Below are positions 8,000 to 16,465 of a stretch of DNA of 33,590 nucleotides, piece after piece. A program made the translations under genes and the position numbers. The DNA is from DASXRC01 sp036506495. Lineage in GTDB: Bacteria > Actinomycetota > Actinomycetes > Mycobacteriales > Micromonosporaceae. The number at the start of each line of letters is the position of its first letter. Position 1 is the stretch's first letter. The stretch spans positions 1-33,590 of the forward strand of contig DASXRQ010000097.1 of assembly GCA_036506495.1 (NCBI GenBank). Direction: 5' to 3'. The notes below the pieces were generated by a model, which was given only the letters and a program-made list of their open reading frames with translations, did no database searches and was not told the DNA's origin.

Positions 8000-8023
8000 G
8001 TTATCGGGCTCGACCGCGGGTAA
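8000..8023 (+). promoter_or_regulatory. stress sigma-like promoter for carbamoyltransferase-led glycan operon
   Basis: GTTA (8000-8003), 14 bases, GGGTAA (8018-8023), with the ATG ten bases later. Together with the divergent element it gives an inverted TAAC-N4-GTTA at 7992-8003. An alternative reading is a leaderless -10 TAAGAG at 8021-8026, seven bases before the ATG. Confidence 0.45.
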
Positions 8024-8033
8024 GAGCGGGGCC

Positions 8034-9656
8034 ATGCGAGTTCTCGGGATCAACGCGGTGTTCCACGACCCGGCGGCGGCCCTCGTCGTCGACGGGCGGG
8101 TTGTGGCCGCCACCGAGGAGGAGCGGTTCAGCCGGCGCAAACACGGCAAGCGCCCGGTGCCGTTCGCGGCGTGGGAGCTGCCGGAGCGCTCGGCGGCCTG
8201 GTGCCTCGCCCAGGCCGGGCTGACGCCGGGCGACCTGGACGCGGTCGCGTACTCCTTCGATCCGGAGCTGTGCCGGCCGGCGGACGAACTCGGCCTGCAC
8301 GATCCGTGGGACTGGCTGCGGGTCGAGTATGCCCGCCGCGCCCCCGCCTTCCTCGCCGACGCGCTGCCCGGGCTGGATCCCGACCTGGTCCGGTTCGTCC
8401 CGCACCACGTCGCGCACGCGGCGTCGGCCGGGCTGGCCGCTCCCGCCGAGGACGGGCACGGCGAGTGCGCGGTGCTCGTGCTGGACGGGCGGGGCGAGGC
8501 GGCCAGCCACCTGGCGGGGGTGTACCACGGCGGCGAGCTCGAGCCGCTGTACGCGCAGGCGCTGCCGCACTCGCTCGGTCTGGTGTACGAGGAACTCACC
8601 GAGCACCTCGGCTTCCTGCGCTCGAGCGACGAGTACAAGGTGATGGCCCTGGCCTCGTACGGCACGCCCCGGCTCCTGCCCCTGATGCGCGAACTGATCC
8701 GGTCCGACGGCGCCGGCTTCACCGTCGAGCGCATCGACTGGTCCAAGCTGGACGCCGACCGTGCCGACCTCGCCGCCAGCGTCCAGGCCCGGCTGGAGGA
8801 GGTGCTGCTGGCCCTCGCCGGTTGGCTGCACGAGGCGGCCGGCGGACCGCGGGCACTCGCGATGGCCGGCGGGGTCGCGCTGAACTGCGTGGCCAACGCG
8901 CGGCTCGCCGAGCAGGGGCCGTACGAGCGCGTCTGGGTGCAGCCCGCGGCCGGTGACGCCGGCACCGCGCTCGGCGCCGCGCTGCATGTGGCCCGCGCCG
9001 GCGGTGACGCCGTGGTGCCGATGCCGGGGGCGGACCTTGGCCGCGGGTTCACCGACGCGCAGATCGAGGCCGAGCTGTGCCGGGCCCGACTGCCGTACCA
9101 ACGGCCCGCCTCGATCGCGGTGGAGGCCGCGTCGGTGCTGGCCGCCGATGGATTGGTCGCCTGGTATCAGGGGCGCAGCGAGTACGGGCCGCGCGCCCTC
9201 GGCCGCCGCTCGCTCCTCGCGCATCCGGGCAAGGCCGACACGACGGCCCGGCTCAACGACGTCAAGGGGCGCGAGCAGTTCCGTCCGGTCGCGCCGATGG
9301 TGCGGGCCGAGCGGGCCGGAGAGCTGTTCGAGGGCCGGTTGCCCAGCCCGTACATGTTGTTCGTCCACCGGGTGCGGCCGGAGTGGCGCGACCGGATACC
9401 GGCCGTCGTACACGTCGACGGCACCGCGCGGCTGCAGACCGTCACCGCCGGCGACGAGCCGCTGGTGGCGGAGCTGCTCGCCGAGTTCGAGCGGCGCACG
9501 GGGTTGCCCGTCGTGGTGAACACGTCGCTGAACACTGCCGGCCGACCCATTGTGGACACCCCGCGCGAGGCGATGGAACTGTTCGGTTCCGCACCGGTGG
9601 ACCTGTTGGCGATCGGTCCGTTCGCGGTGCACCGCAGCGCGGCGTTCGCGCCATGA
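8034..9656 (+). CDS. NodU/CmcH-family carbamoyltransferase
   Basis: 540 residues with the two domains of the family. The N-terminal Kae1-like half begins MRVLGINAVFHDPAAALV, has TEEERFSRRKHG, and carries the metal-binding HHVAHA motif. The C-terminal half has EYGPRALGRRSLLAHP and NTSLNTAGRPIVDTP, both hallmarks. These enzymes transfer carbamoyl from carbamoyl phosphate, through carbamoyl-AMP, to a hydroxyl on a sugar or natural product. As first gene of the ten-gene run that encodes NDP-heptose synthesis and five glycosyltransferase domains, its likely acceptor is a sugar hydroxyl of the glycan (inference). The stop overlaps the GT2 start. Confidence 0.92.
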   Translation: MRVLGINAVFHDPAAALVVDGRVVAATEEERFSRRKHGKRPVPFAAWELPERSAAWCLAQAGLTPGDLDAVAYSFDPELCRPADELGLHDPWDWLRVEYARRAPAFLADALPGLDPDLVRFVPHHVAHAASAGLAAPAEDGHGECAVLVLDGRGEAASHLAGVYHGGELEPLYAQALPHSLGLVYEELTEHLGFLRSSDEYKVMALASYGTPRLLPLMRELIRSDGAGFTVERIDWSKLDADRADLAASVQARLEEVLLALAGWLHEAAGGPRALAMAGGVALNCVANARLAEQGPYERVWVQPAAGDAGTALGAALHVARAGGDAVVPMPGADLGRGFTDAQIEAELCRARLPYQRPASIAVEAASVLAADGLVAWYQGRSEYGPRALGRRSLLAHPGKADTTARLNDVKGREQFRPVAPMVRAERAGELFEGRLPSPYMLFVHRVRPEWRDRIPAVVHVDGTARLQTVTAGDEPLVAELLAEFERRTGLPVVVNTSLNTAGRPIVDTPREAMELFGSAPVDLLAIGPFAVHRSAAFAP

Positions 9657-10636
9657 ACGTCAGTGTGGTCATCCCGTCCGTCGGCCGGCCCAGCCTGGCC
9701 GGCGTGCTCTCCGCGCTGACCCCACCGGGTGCGGTGGAGGTGCTGGTGGTCGACGATCGCCGGCCGGCGTCGGGGCCGTTGCCGACCGGGCCGTCGCCGG
9801 CGAGGGTGCTGACCGGCGGTGGTGTCGGGCCGGCGGCGGCGCGCAACCTCGGCTGGCGCGTCGCGCGGCACCCATGGGTGGTGTTCCTGGACGACGACGT
9901 GGTGCCGGACCCCGACTGGCTGCGCCGCCTCGACGCCGATCTGGACGTGCCCGCGGACGTCGGCGGCGTACAGGGCCGCATACGCGTGCCGTTGCCGGCC
10001 GACCGACGGCCGACCGACTGGGAGCGGACAACGCACGGGCTCAGCCGCGGCAAATGGATCACGGCGGACATGGCGTACCGGCGAGAGGCGCTGGCCGCCG
10101 TCGGCGGGTTCGACGAGCGGTTTCCGCGGGCCTACCGGGAGGACGCCGAGCTGGCGTACCGCGTCACCCACGCGGGCTGGCGGCTGATCGTCGGGCGCCG
10201 GTGGGTCACGCACCCGGTCCGCGCCGAGGGCCGGTGGGTCAGCCTGCGCGCTCAGCGGGGCAACGCCGACGACGCGCTGTTGCGCCGCCTGTACGGCCGC
10301 CGCTGGCGACGGATCGTCGACGTCCCGCCCGGGCGCCGGGCCCGGCACGCCGCGGCGACCGTCGCCGGGGCCGCGGCCCTGGGCTGCGGGGCCGCCGCTG
10401 CCCGATCCGGCCGCCGTCGGCCGCTCCGGTGGTACGCCGCGGGCGTGGCCGCGGCCGGATGGCTGGCGGCGACCGCCGAGTTCGCGGCCGCGCGCATCCG
10501 GCCCGGCCCACGGCACCGCTCCGAAGTGGCCACCGCGTTGGTCACCAGCGCGCTGATCCCGCCACTGGCGTGTGCCCACTGGTTGCGCGGCTGGTTCGCG
10601 TGGCGCGGCGCGCTCCCGTTGCCAAGATCCGGATGA
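9653..10636 (+). CDS. family 2 glycosyltransferase with C-terminal membrane segments
   Basis: 327 residues. GT-A fold motifs: MNVSVVIPSVGRPSLAGVL at the N-terminus, VEVLVVDDR, the metal-binding DDD in VFLDDDVVPDPDW, and the catalytic-base region YREDAELAYRV. About 100 C-terminal residues are Ala/Arg-rich with two or three hydrophobic stretches (for example ATALVTSALIPPLACAHWL), which would anchor the enzyme at the membrane face. The start at 9653 overlaps the carbamoyltransferase stop (ATGA). Sugar donor and acceptor are unknown. Confidence 0.9.
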   Translation: MNVSVVIPSVGRPSLAGVLSALTPPGAVEVLVVDDRRPASGPLPTGPSPARVLTGGGVGPAAARNLGWRVARHPWVVFLDDDVVPDPDWLRRLDADLDVPADVGGVQGRIRVPLPADRRPTDWERTTHGLSRGKWITADMAYRREALAAVGGFDERFPRAYREDAELAYRVTHAGWRLIVGRRWVTHPVRAEGRWVSLRAQRGNADDALLRRLYGRRWRRIVDVPPGRRARHAAATVAGAAALGCGAAAARSGRRRPLRWYAAGVAAAGWLAATAEFAAARIRPGPRHRSEVATALVTSALIPPLACAHWLRGWFAWRGALPLPRSG

Positions 10637-12276
10637 TGTTTACTTCGCTAACCCCCGGGAACCGGAAGCGCGTGCGAAACGGCCGAAATCCGATCTTCGA
10701 CGCCGTCCTGTTCGACCGCGACGGGACGCTCATCGAGGACGTGCCGTACAACGGCGACCCGGACGCGGTGCGCCCCGTTCCCGGCGCCCGCCGGGCACTC
10801 GACCGGCTCCGCGCCGCCGGTTTGCGGCTGGGCGTGATCACGAACCAGTCCGGGCTCGCCCGCAGCCGGTTCACCGAGGTCGACCTCGCCGGCGTACACG
10901 CCCGGATCGAGGAGATGCTCGGGCCGTTCGACACCTGGCGGGTCTGCCCGCACGACGAGGCCGCCGGTTGCGCCTGCCGCAAGCCTGCGCCGGGGCTCGT
11001 GTACGCCGCCGCCACGGACCTCGGGACGACGCCCGTGCGGTGCGTCGTCGTCGGCGACATCGGCCGGGACATGGTCGCCGCGGGTGCGGCCGGCGCGTTC
11101 GGCGTGCTCGTGCCGACATCGGTCACCCGCGCCGACGAGATCGCGGCCGCACCCGCCGTCGCCGGCGACCTGAACGGCGCGGTCGACCTGATCCTGCGCC
11201 GGCAGCGGCTCGTCGCGTCCAACGGCGAGACAGCCAGACGCCGCCGTCGCTGCGTGCTGGTTGCCCGCACCGACTCTGCCGGCGATGTCGTGCTCACCGG
11301 CCCCGCCATCCGGGCCGTCGCGGGGGGAGCGGAGCGCGTCGTGCTGCTCTGCGGCCCGCGGGGCCGCGACGCCGCCCGGCTGCTTCCCGGTGTCGACGAG
11401 ATCATCGAGTGGCCGTTGCCCTGGATCGACCCGCAGCCGGAGCCGCTGGATCCGGCCGGGATGCACGAGCTCGTCGAGCGGCTCGCCGCGGCGGGCGTCG
11501 ACGAAGCGATCATCTTTACCTCGTTCCACCAGTCGCCACTGCCGCTCGCGCTGCTGCTCCGCCTGGCGGGGGTCCCGCGCGTCTGCGCGATCAGCGACGA
11601 CTACGCCGGATCGCTACTGGATCTGCGCCACCGCGTGCCGATGGGTCTTCCGGAGGCCGAGCGTGCCCTCTCGCTGGCGGTCGCGGCCGGGTACCCGGCT
11701 CCCGACGACCCGGCGCTGCGCCTGCGCGATGACGTGATCGCGGACGGCGTCGCCCGGCTGGCGTCGGACGGGCCGGCCGAGCCGGGGTACGTGGTCATGC
11801 ATCCGGGCGCGAGCGTGTCGGCGCGCGCGTGCCCGCCGGAACGGTGTGCTCAGATCGTTGACGCCATCGCGGCCGACGGCCACCGGGTGGTCGTCACCGG
11901 CGGCCCGACCGAACGCGGCGTGACCGCGGCGGTGGCCCGCGACGTCGCCGTCGACCTCGGCGGCCGCACGGACCTGCCACAGCTTGCCGGGCTCATCGCG
12001 CGCGCCGGCGCCGTCGTCGTCGGCAACACCGGGCCGGCACACCTGGCCGCGGCCGTCGGTACGCCGGTGGTCAGCCTCTTTGCCCCCACCGTCCCCTTCG
12101 GACAGTGGGGGCCCTACCGGGTGCCCTGGGTCCGCCTCGGCCCGGCGACCGAGGCCTGCCGGGACACCCGGGCCACCGCGTGCCCCGTGCCCGGGCATCC
12201 CTGCCTGACCCGGATCACGCCGGAGAGCGTGGTGGCGGCCGTCCGTCTGATCCGGCGCCGAACGGCGTCCGCATGA
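10633..12276 (+). CDS. GmhB-like HAD phosphatase fused to GT9 heptosyltransferase
   Basis: 547 residues. Residues about 20-185 are a HAD-IIIA phosphatase close to heptose-1,7-bisphosphate phosphatase: DRDGT (D28, D30), TNQSGLARSRF (70-80), zinc-loop residues C105, H107, C113, C115, then RKPAPG and GDIGRD (141-146). Residues about 205-547 are a GT9 (heptosyltransferase) domain: VARTDSAGDVVLTGPA, VMHPGASVSAR, and the hallmark NTGPAHLAAAVGTPVVSLF. So one protein would remove phosphate from heptose bisphosphate and also transfer an activated heptose. Start is ATG at 10633 or 10636, overlapping the GT2 stop; a long upstream open frame overlaps other genes and was not used. The fusion joins two pathway steps that are usually separate. 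Confidence 0.9.
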   Translation: MMFTSLTPGNRKRVRNGRNPIFDAVLFDRDGTLIEDVPYNGDPDAVRPVPGARRALDRLRAAGLRLGVITNQSGLARSRFTEVDLAGVHARIEEMLGPFDTWRVCPHDEAAGCACRKPAPGLVYAAATDLGTTPVRCVVVGDIGRDMVAAGAAGAFGVLVPTSVTRADEIAAAPAVAGDLNGAVDLILRRQRLVASNGETARRRRRCVLVARTDSAGDVVLTGPAIRAVAGGAERVVLLCGPRGRDAARLLPGVDEIIEWPLPWIDPQPEPLDPAGMHELVERLAAAGVDEAIIFTSFHQSPLPLALLLRLAGVPRVCAISDDYAGSLLDLRHRVPMGLPEAERALSLAVAAGYPAPDDPALRLRDDVIADGVARLASDGPAEPGYVVMHPGASVSARACPPERCAQIVDAIAADGHRVVVTGGPTERGVTAAVARDVAVDLGGRTDLPQLAGLIARAGAVVVGNTGPAHLAAAVGTPVVSLFAPTVPFGQWGPYRVPWVRLGPATEACRDTRATACPVPGHPCLTRITPESVVAAVRLIRRRTASA

Positions 12277-13247
12277 ACGTGCTGCTTTGGCACGTCCACG
12301 GCTCCTGGACCACGGCGCTGGTCCAGGGCAAGCACCGCTACCTCGTTCCGGTGACTCCCGACCGGGGCTCGTACGGTCGGGGCCGGGCGCGCACGTATCC
12401 CTGGCCGGCAACGGTCGAGGAGGTGCCGCCCGAGCGGCTCGTCAACGAAGACGTGGACGTGGTGATCCTGCAGCGACCGGAGGAGCTCACGCTCGCCGGC
12501 CGCTGGTCGGGGCGGCATGTCGGCCGGGATCTCCCGGCCGTCTACGTCGAACACAACACGCCGCGCGCCGAGGTGCCGAACACCCGGCACCCGTTCGCCG
12601 ACCGCGACGACGTGATGATCGTGCATGTCACGCACTTCAACGCCCTGTTCTGGGACTGCGGGCACACCCGCACGACCGTCATCGAGCACGGGGTTCCGGA
12701 GCCGTCCGCCCGGTACACCGGCGAGCTGCCCCGGCTCGCGGCCGCGATCAACGAGCCGGTACGCCGGTGGCGGGTCGCCGGCACCGATCTGCTGCCGCGG
12801 TTCGTCGCGGCCGCGCCGCTCGACGTGTACGGCATCGGCGTGGCCGGCCTGCCGCAGTGTCTCGGGATAGGACCGGATCGACTGTCCGTCCTGGACGATC
12901 CGCCGCAAGCGGTCATGCACCACGAGCTGAGCCGGCGACGGGCGTACCTGCATCCGTTCCGCTGGACCTCGCTGGGCCTCACGTTGATCGAGTCGATGGC
13001 GATGGGCGTGCCCGTGCTCGCCCTGGCGACGACCGAAGCGGCGGCCGCGGTACCCGCGGACGCCGGCATCGTGACCACCAAAGTTGACACGCTGGTAGAG
13101 GCCGTCCACTGGGTAATAGAGGAGCCGGACGCGGCGCGCCTGATGGGGGAGCGGGGCCGACAGGCCGCGCTGACGCGGTACGGGCTTGAACGGTTTCTCG
13201 CGGACTGGGATCGGCTGCTGGAGGAGGAGACATGCGCATCGCGATGA
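12273..13247 (+). CDS. GT4-like glycosyltransferase
   Basis: 324 residues, GT-B fold, shorter than usual for GT4 (about 370-400). The N-terminal domain includes MNVLLWHVHGSWTTALVQG and YVEHNTPRAEVPNTRHPF; the C-terminal donor-binding domain has RRAYLHPFRWTSLGLTLIE followed by SMAMGVPVLAL, where the glutamate before SMAMG fits the GT4 nucleotide-sugar contact. The start overlaps the previous stop (ATGA at 12273). The C-terminus overlaps the next gene by 16 bases. Sugar specificity is not readable from sequence. Confidence 0.85.
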   Translation: MNVLLWHVHGSWTTALVQGKHRYLVPVTPDRGSYGRGRARTYPWPATVEEVPPERLVNEDVDVVILQRPEELTLAGRWSGRHVGRDLPAVYVEHNTPRAEVPNTRHPFADRDDVMIVHVTHFNALFWDCGHTRTTVIEHGVPEPSARYTGELPRLAAAINEPVRRWRVAGTDLLPRFVAAAPLDVYGIGVAGLPQCLGIGPDRLSVLDDPPQAVMHHELSRRRAYLHPFRWTSLGLTLIESMAMGVPVLALATTEAAAAVPADAGIVTTKVDTLVEAVHWVIEEPDAARLMGERGRQAALTRYGLERFLADWDRLLEEETCASR

Positions 13248-14449
13248 TCTCGGAGCACGCGAGCCCGCTCGCCGCGCTCGGAGGCGTGGACGCCGGTGGC
13301 CAGAACGCCCATGTCGCCGAGCTCTCGACCGCACTCGTCCAACTGGGCCACGAGGTGCGCGTCTACACCCGGCGGGACGACGAACAGGCACCCCCGATGG
13401 TGCCGATGGGCGACGGCGTCCAGGTCGTGCACGTGCCCGCCGGACCGGCACGTCCGATTCCCAAGGACGGTTTGCTGCCGTACATGAAGGACTTCGGACG
13501 GTGGCTCGCGGAGCGGTGGCAGACCGACAACTGGGCGCCGGACGTGGCGCACGCCCACTTCTGGATGAGCGGTCTCGCCGCGGTGACGGCGGCCCGACGG
13601 GTCGATCTTCCGGTGGTGCAGACCTACCACGCGCTCGGCTCGGTGAAGCGCCGCCATCAGGGCGCGGCGGACACGAGCCCCGCCGGCCGGATCGGCTACG
13701 AGCGGGCGCTCGGCCGCGCCGTCGACCGGGTCGTCGCCCAGTGCGCGGACGAGGTGCGCGAGCTGGTCCTACTCGGCGTCCCGCGTACCCGGATCGCGCT
13801 GATCCCGTCCGGTGTGGACCTGGAGCGGTTCACCCCGGCCGGCCCCGCCGCGCCGCGCGACCCGAGTCGGCCGCGCATCCTGTCGGTTGGGCGCATGGTC
13901 GATCGCAAGGGCTTCGGCGACCTGATCAGGGCCATGCGCGTCGTCCCGCGGGCCGAGTGCGTGGTGATCGGTGGCCCGCCGGCCGGGGAGCTGGCCAGTG
14001 ACCCGGTCGCGTGCAAGCTGCGGGCGCTCGCCGACCGGTGCAAGGTCGCCGATCGGGTCCGGCTGGTCGGCGCCGTCCCGCGCGAGGAGATGCCGCGCTG
14101 GTACCGGTCCGCCGACGTGCTGGCCTGCTCGCCCTGGTACGAGCCGTTCGGGCTCACCCCGCTCGAGGCGATGGCGTGCGGGGTACCGGTGGTGGCGACC
14201 GCGGTTGGTGGGCTGACCGACACCGTCGTGGACGGGCTCACCGGCGACCTGGTGCGCCCGCGCGACCCGCGCGCGCTCGGTGGGGTCCTGCGCCGTCTGC
14301 TGGGCGACCCGATGCGCCGGCTCGCGTACGCGACGGCCGCCCTCGACCGGGCTCGCCACGTGTACTCCTGGCGGCGCTGCGCCGCTCAGTTCAACTCCCT
14401 GTACGCGTCGGTCGGCCGGCTGCGCCAGCCGAACACGGCGGCGGCGTGA
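13232..14449 (+). CDS. GT4 retaining glycosyltransferase
   Basis: 405 residues, GT-B fold. N-terminal GGVDAGGQNAHVAELSTAL is the acceptor-side glycine-rich loop found in sucrose synthase/MshA-like enzymes. The C-terminal domain has ILSVGRMVDRKGFGDLI and the E-x7-E motif in EPFGLTPLEAMACG. It starts 16 bases before the preceding stop and its stop codon touches the gmhA start. In the glycan locus it is the second of two adjacent GT4-like enzymes; a role in mycothiol synthesis is possible by similarity to MshA but the neighbourhood argues for the glycan. Confidence 0.88.
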   Translation: MRIAMISEHASPLAALGGVDAGGQNAHVAELSTALVQLGHEVRVYTRRDDEQAPPMVPMGDGVQVVHVPAGPARPIPKDGLLPYMKDFGRWLAERWQTDNWAPDVAHAHFWMSGLAAVTAARRVDLPVVQTYHALGSVKRRHQGAADTSPAGRIGYERALGRAVDRVVAQCADEVRELVLLGVPRTRIALIPSGVDLERFTPAGPAAPRDPSRPRILSVGRMVDRKGFGDLIRAMRVVPRAECVVIGGPPAGELASDPVACKLRALADRCKVADRVRLVGAVPREEMPRWYRSADVLACSPWYEPFGLTPLEAMACGVPVVATAVGGLTDTVVDGLTGDLVRPRDPRALGGVLRRLLGDPMRRLAYATAALDRARHVYSWRRCAAQFNSLYASVGRLRQPNTAAA

Positions 14450-15048
14450 TGGCCGCTGACGCGAGGGCGGTGCTCGACGCGCACGTCGACGCGCTCGGCG
14501 CCGCGCTGATCCCGTTCCGGGCGGCGGCGGCCCAGCTGGAGCGCCTCGGCCGCGAGCTCGCGTGGGTGCTCGGCCGTGGCGGACGGCTGCTGGTCGCCGG
14601 GAACGGCGGCAGCGCGGAACAGGCCCAACACCTGGCCGCCGAGCTGGTCGGCAAGCTGCGCGACGACCGACCGCCGCTGTCCGCGATCGCGCTGTGCACC
14701 GACCGCGCGGTGGTCACGGCGCTCAGCAACGACTACGGGTACGAGGACCTGTTCGCCCGCCAGGTCCGGGCGCACGGCCGCGGCGGCGACGTGCTGCTGT
14801 TGCTGTCCACGAGCGGGCGCAGCCGCAACCTGCTCGCCGCGGCGGCGGCCGGCGCCGAGGGCGGTCTGCAGTGCTGGGCCTTCACCGGGCCGGCGCCCAA
14901 CCCACTCGCCCTACGCAGCTCCGAGGTGCTCGCGGTGCCGTCGCGGGACAACCAGGTCGTACAGGAGCTGCACCTTGTGGCGGTGCACGTGCTGTGCGAG
15001 TACGTGGAGAAGACGCTTCCGGGCGTGACCGGATGGCCACGGCGGTGA
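14449..15048 (+). CDS. gmhA: GmhA-like sedoheptulose-7-phosphate isomerase (SIS domain)
   Basis: 199 residues, the usual GmhA length. SIS phosphosugar motifs: AGNGGSAEQAQHLAAELVG (50-68) and LLSTSGRSRN (119-127). H61, E65, Q172 and H180 sit where characterised GmhA enzymes hold their zinc and catalytic residues, and SNDYGYEDLFARQV (93-106) is also family-typical. GmhA converts sedoheptulose 7-phosphate to D-glycero-D-manno-heptose 7-phosphate, the first step toward NDP-heptose. The start is the ATG at 14449, one base into the upstream stop; an in-frame GTG at 14446 is possible. The next gene, encoding the matching kinase, overlaps by 16 bases. Confidence 0.9.
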   Translation: MAADARAVLDAHVDALGAALIPFRAAAAQLERLGRELAWVLGRGGRLLVAGNGGSAEQAQHLAAELVGKLRDDRPPLSAIALCTDRAVVTALSNDYGYEDLFARQVRAHGRGGDVLLLLSTSGRSRNLLAAAAAGAEGGLQCWAFTGPAPNPLALRSSEVLAVPSRDNQVVQELHLVAVHVLCEYVEKTLPGVTGWPRR

Positions 15049-16463
15049 CGCCTCGCCGACCCAGCGGCCCGCTGATCGTGGTGGGCGACGCCCTGCTGGA
15101 CCGCGACGTCGACGGCTCTGTCGGCCGGCTGTGCCCGGACGCACCCGTGCCGGTGCTCGACGAGGAGTCCACCGTGGACCGGCCCGGCGGCGCCGGGCTG
15201 GCGGCGGCGCTCGCCGCCCGCTCCGGTCGGGAGGTCGTCCTGATCACCGCGCTGGCCGACGACGCCGGCGGGGCGCGGCTGTGCCAGCTGCTCGACGCGG
15301 CGGGAGTGTCGGTGTACGCGGCGCGGCTGTCCGGAGCCACGACAGAGAAGATCCGGCTGCGCGTCGGCGACCGCGTGCTGCTGCGCCTCGACCGCGGCGG
15401 GGGCGGCGAACCGGGCGCCGAGGCGCCGACGGCCGCCCTCGACGCGCTCCGCGACGCGGCGGCGATTCTCGTCAGCGACTATGGACGCGGCGTGGCGCGC
15501 TCGCCCGGCGTACGAGAGGCGCTCGGTGGGGCCGCGGCACCGCTGGTATGGGATCCCCATCCGCGCGGCCCGGCGGCCGTGCCCGGCGCGCGGCTGATCA
15601 CCCCGAACGAGGCGGAGCTGCGCGAGCTGACCGACGTGCGGGGCGATGGGCCGCGGCTGGCGCCGATCGCGCGGGGGGCGGACGACCTGCGCCACCGGTG
15701 GCGGGCCGGCGCGGTCGTGGTCACCCTCGGCCGGGACGGCGCGCTGCTCTGCCACGCCGGCCCCACCCCCCTGGTCGTGCCGGCGCCCGACCGCGTCGAC
15801 GGCGACACCTGCGGTGCCGGCGACGCCTTCGCCTCCGCCGCGGCGCTCGCGCTCGCGGACGGCGCGCTGGTCTCGGAGGCGGTGCAGTCGGCAGTCGTCG
15901 AGGCCGGTCGCTACGTCCGGGCGGGCGGGGCGGCGGGCTGGTCGGCCGCCGCGGCCATGCCGACGGAGGCAACCGACCTATGCATCGGGGCGGCCGCGGC
16001 CGGCGCGCTGGTGGCCGACGTGCGCGCCCACGGCGGTACGGTCGTGGCCACCGGCGGCTGCTTCGACCTGTTGCACGCGGGCCACCTCGCCACCCTGCGC
16101 GCCGCCCGGCGGCTGGGCGACTGCCTGGTCGTGTGCCTCAACTCGGACGCGAGCGTGACCGCGCTGAAGGGTCCGGACCGACCGTTGGTGCGGCAGGCGG
16201 ACCGCGCCCGGCTGCTCGCCGCGCTCGACTGCGTCGACGCGGTCGTGGTCTTCGACGAACCCACCCCGAGCGCCGTGCTCAACTGGCTGCGGCCGGACAT
16301 CTGGGTCAAGGGCGGCGACTACTCGGACGGCACGGACCTGCCCGAGGCGGGACTCGTGCGCCGTTGGGGAGGGCAGACGGTGATCGTGCCGTACCTCGCC
16401 GGCCGGTCGACAACGAGCATGATCGCCGCGGCTCGCAACGGAACCCGCGAGAAGGGAGCGTGA
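15033..16463 (+). CDS. hldE: HldE-like heptose-7-phosphate kinase / heptose-1-phosphate nucleotidyltransferase
   Basis: 476 residues in the classic HldE order. Kinase domain (about 12-310, PfkB/ribokinase type): IVVGDALLDRDVDG, RLCPDAPVPVLDEE, RPGGAG, and the GAGD motif at 261-264 with D264 as predicted catalytic base. Nucleotidyltransferase domain (about 335-470): TGGCFDLLHAGH with HAGH at 348-351, VKGGDY at 425-430, and GRSTTSMI. The enzyme phosphorylates heptose 7-phosphate at C1 and, after the C7 phosphate is removed by GmhB, couples the 1-phosphate to a nucleotide, ADP in Gram-negative HldE. Whether ADP or another nucleotide is used here is not known. The start ATG overlaps gmhA by 16 bases. 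Confidence 0.92.
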   Translation: MATAVTPRRPSGPLIVVGDALLDRDVDGSVGRLCPDAPVPVLDEESTVDRPGGAGLAAALAARSGREVVLITALADDAGGARLCQLLDAAGVSVYAARLSGATTEKIRLRVGDRVLLRLDRGGGGEPGAEAPTAALDALRDAAAILVSDYGRGVARSPGVREALGGAAAPLVWDPHPRGPAAVPGARLITPNEAELRELTDVRGDGPRLAPIARGADDLRHRWRAGAVVVTLGRDGALLCHAGPTPLVVPAPDRVDGDTCGAGDAFASAAALALADGALVSEAVQSAVVEAGRYVRAGGAAGWSAAAAMPTEATDLCIGAAAAGALVADVRAHGGTVVATGGCFDLLHAGHLATLRAARRLGDCLVVCLNSDASVTALKGPDRPLVRQADRARLLAALDCVDAVVVFDEPTPSAVLNWLRPDIWVKGGDYSDGTDLPEAGLVRRWGGQTVIVPYLAGRSTTSMIAAARNGTREKGA

Positions 16464-16465
16464 CC

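Noticed and set aside
9167..10579. Long minus-strand open frame of 470 codons opposite the carbamoyltransferase and GT2 genes
   Set aside because: It is antisense to two genes with clear family motifs; its composition (Arg/Gly/Pro/Ala, no motifs) is that of a GC-rich shadow frame.
12114..13451. Long minus-strand open frame opposite the GT4-like genes
   Set aside because: Low-complexity translation without motifs, antisense to well-supported glycosyltransferases.
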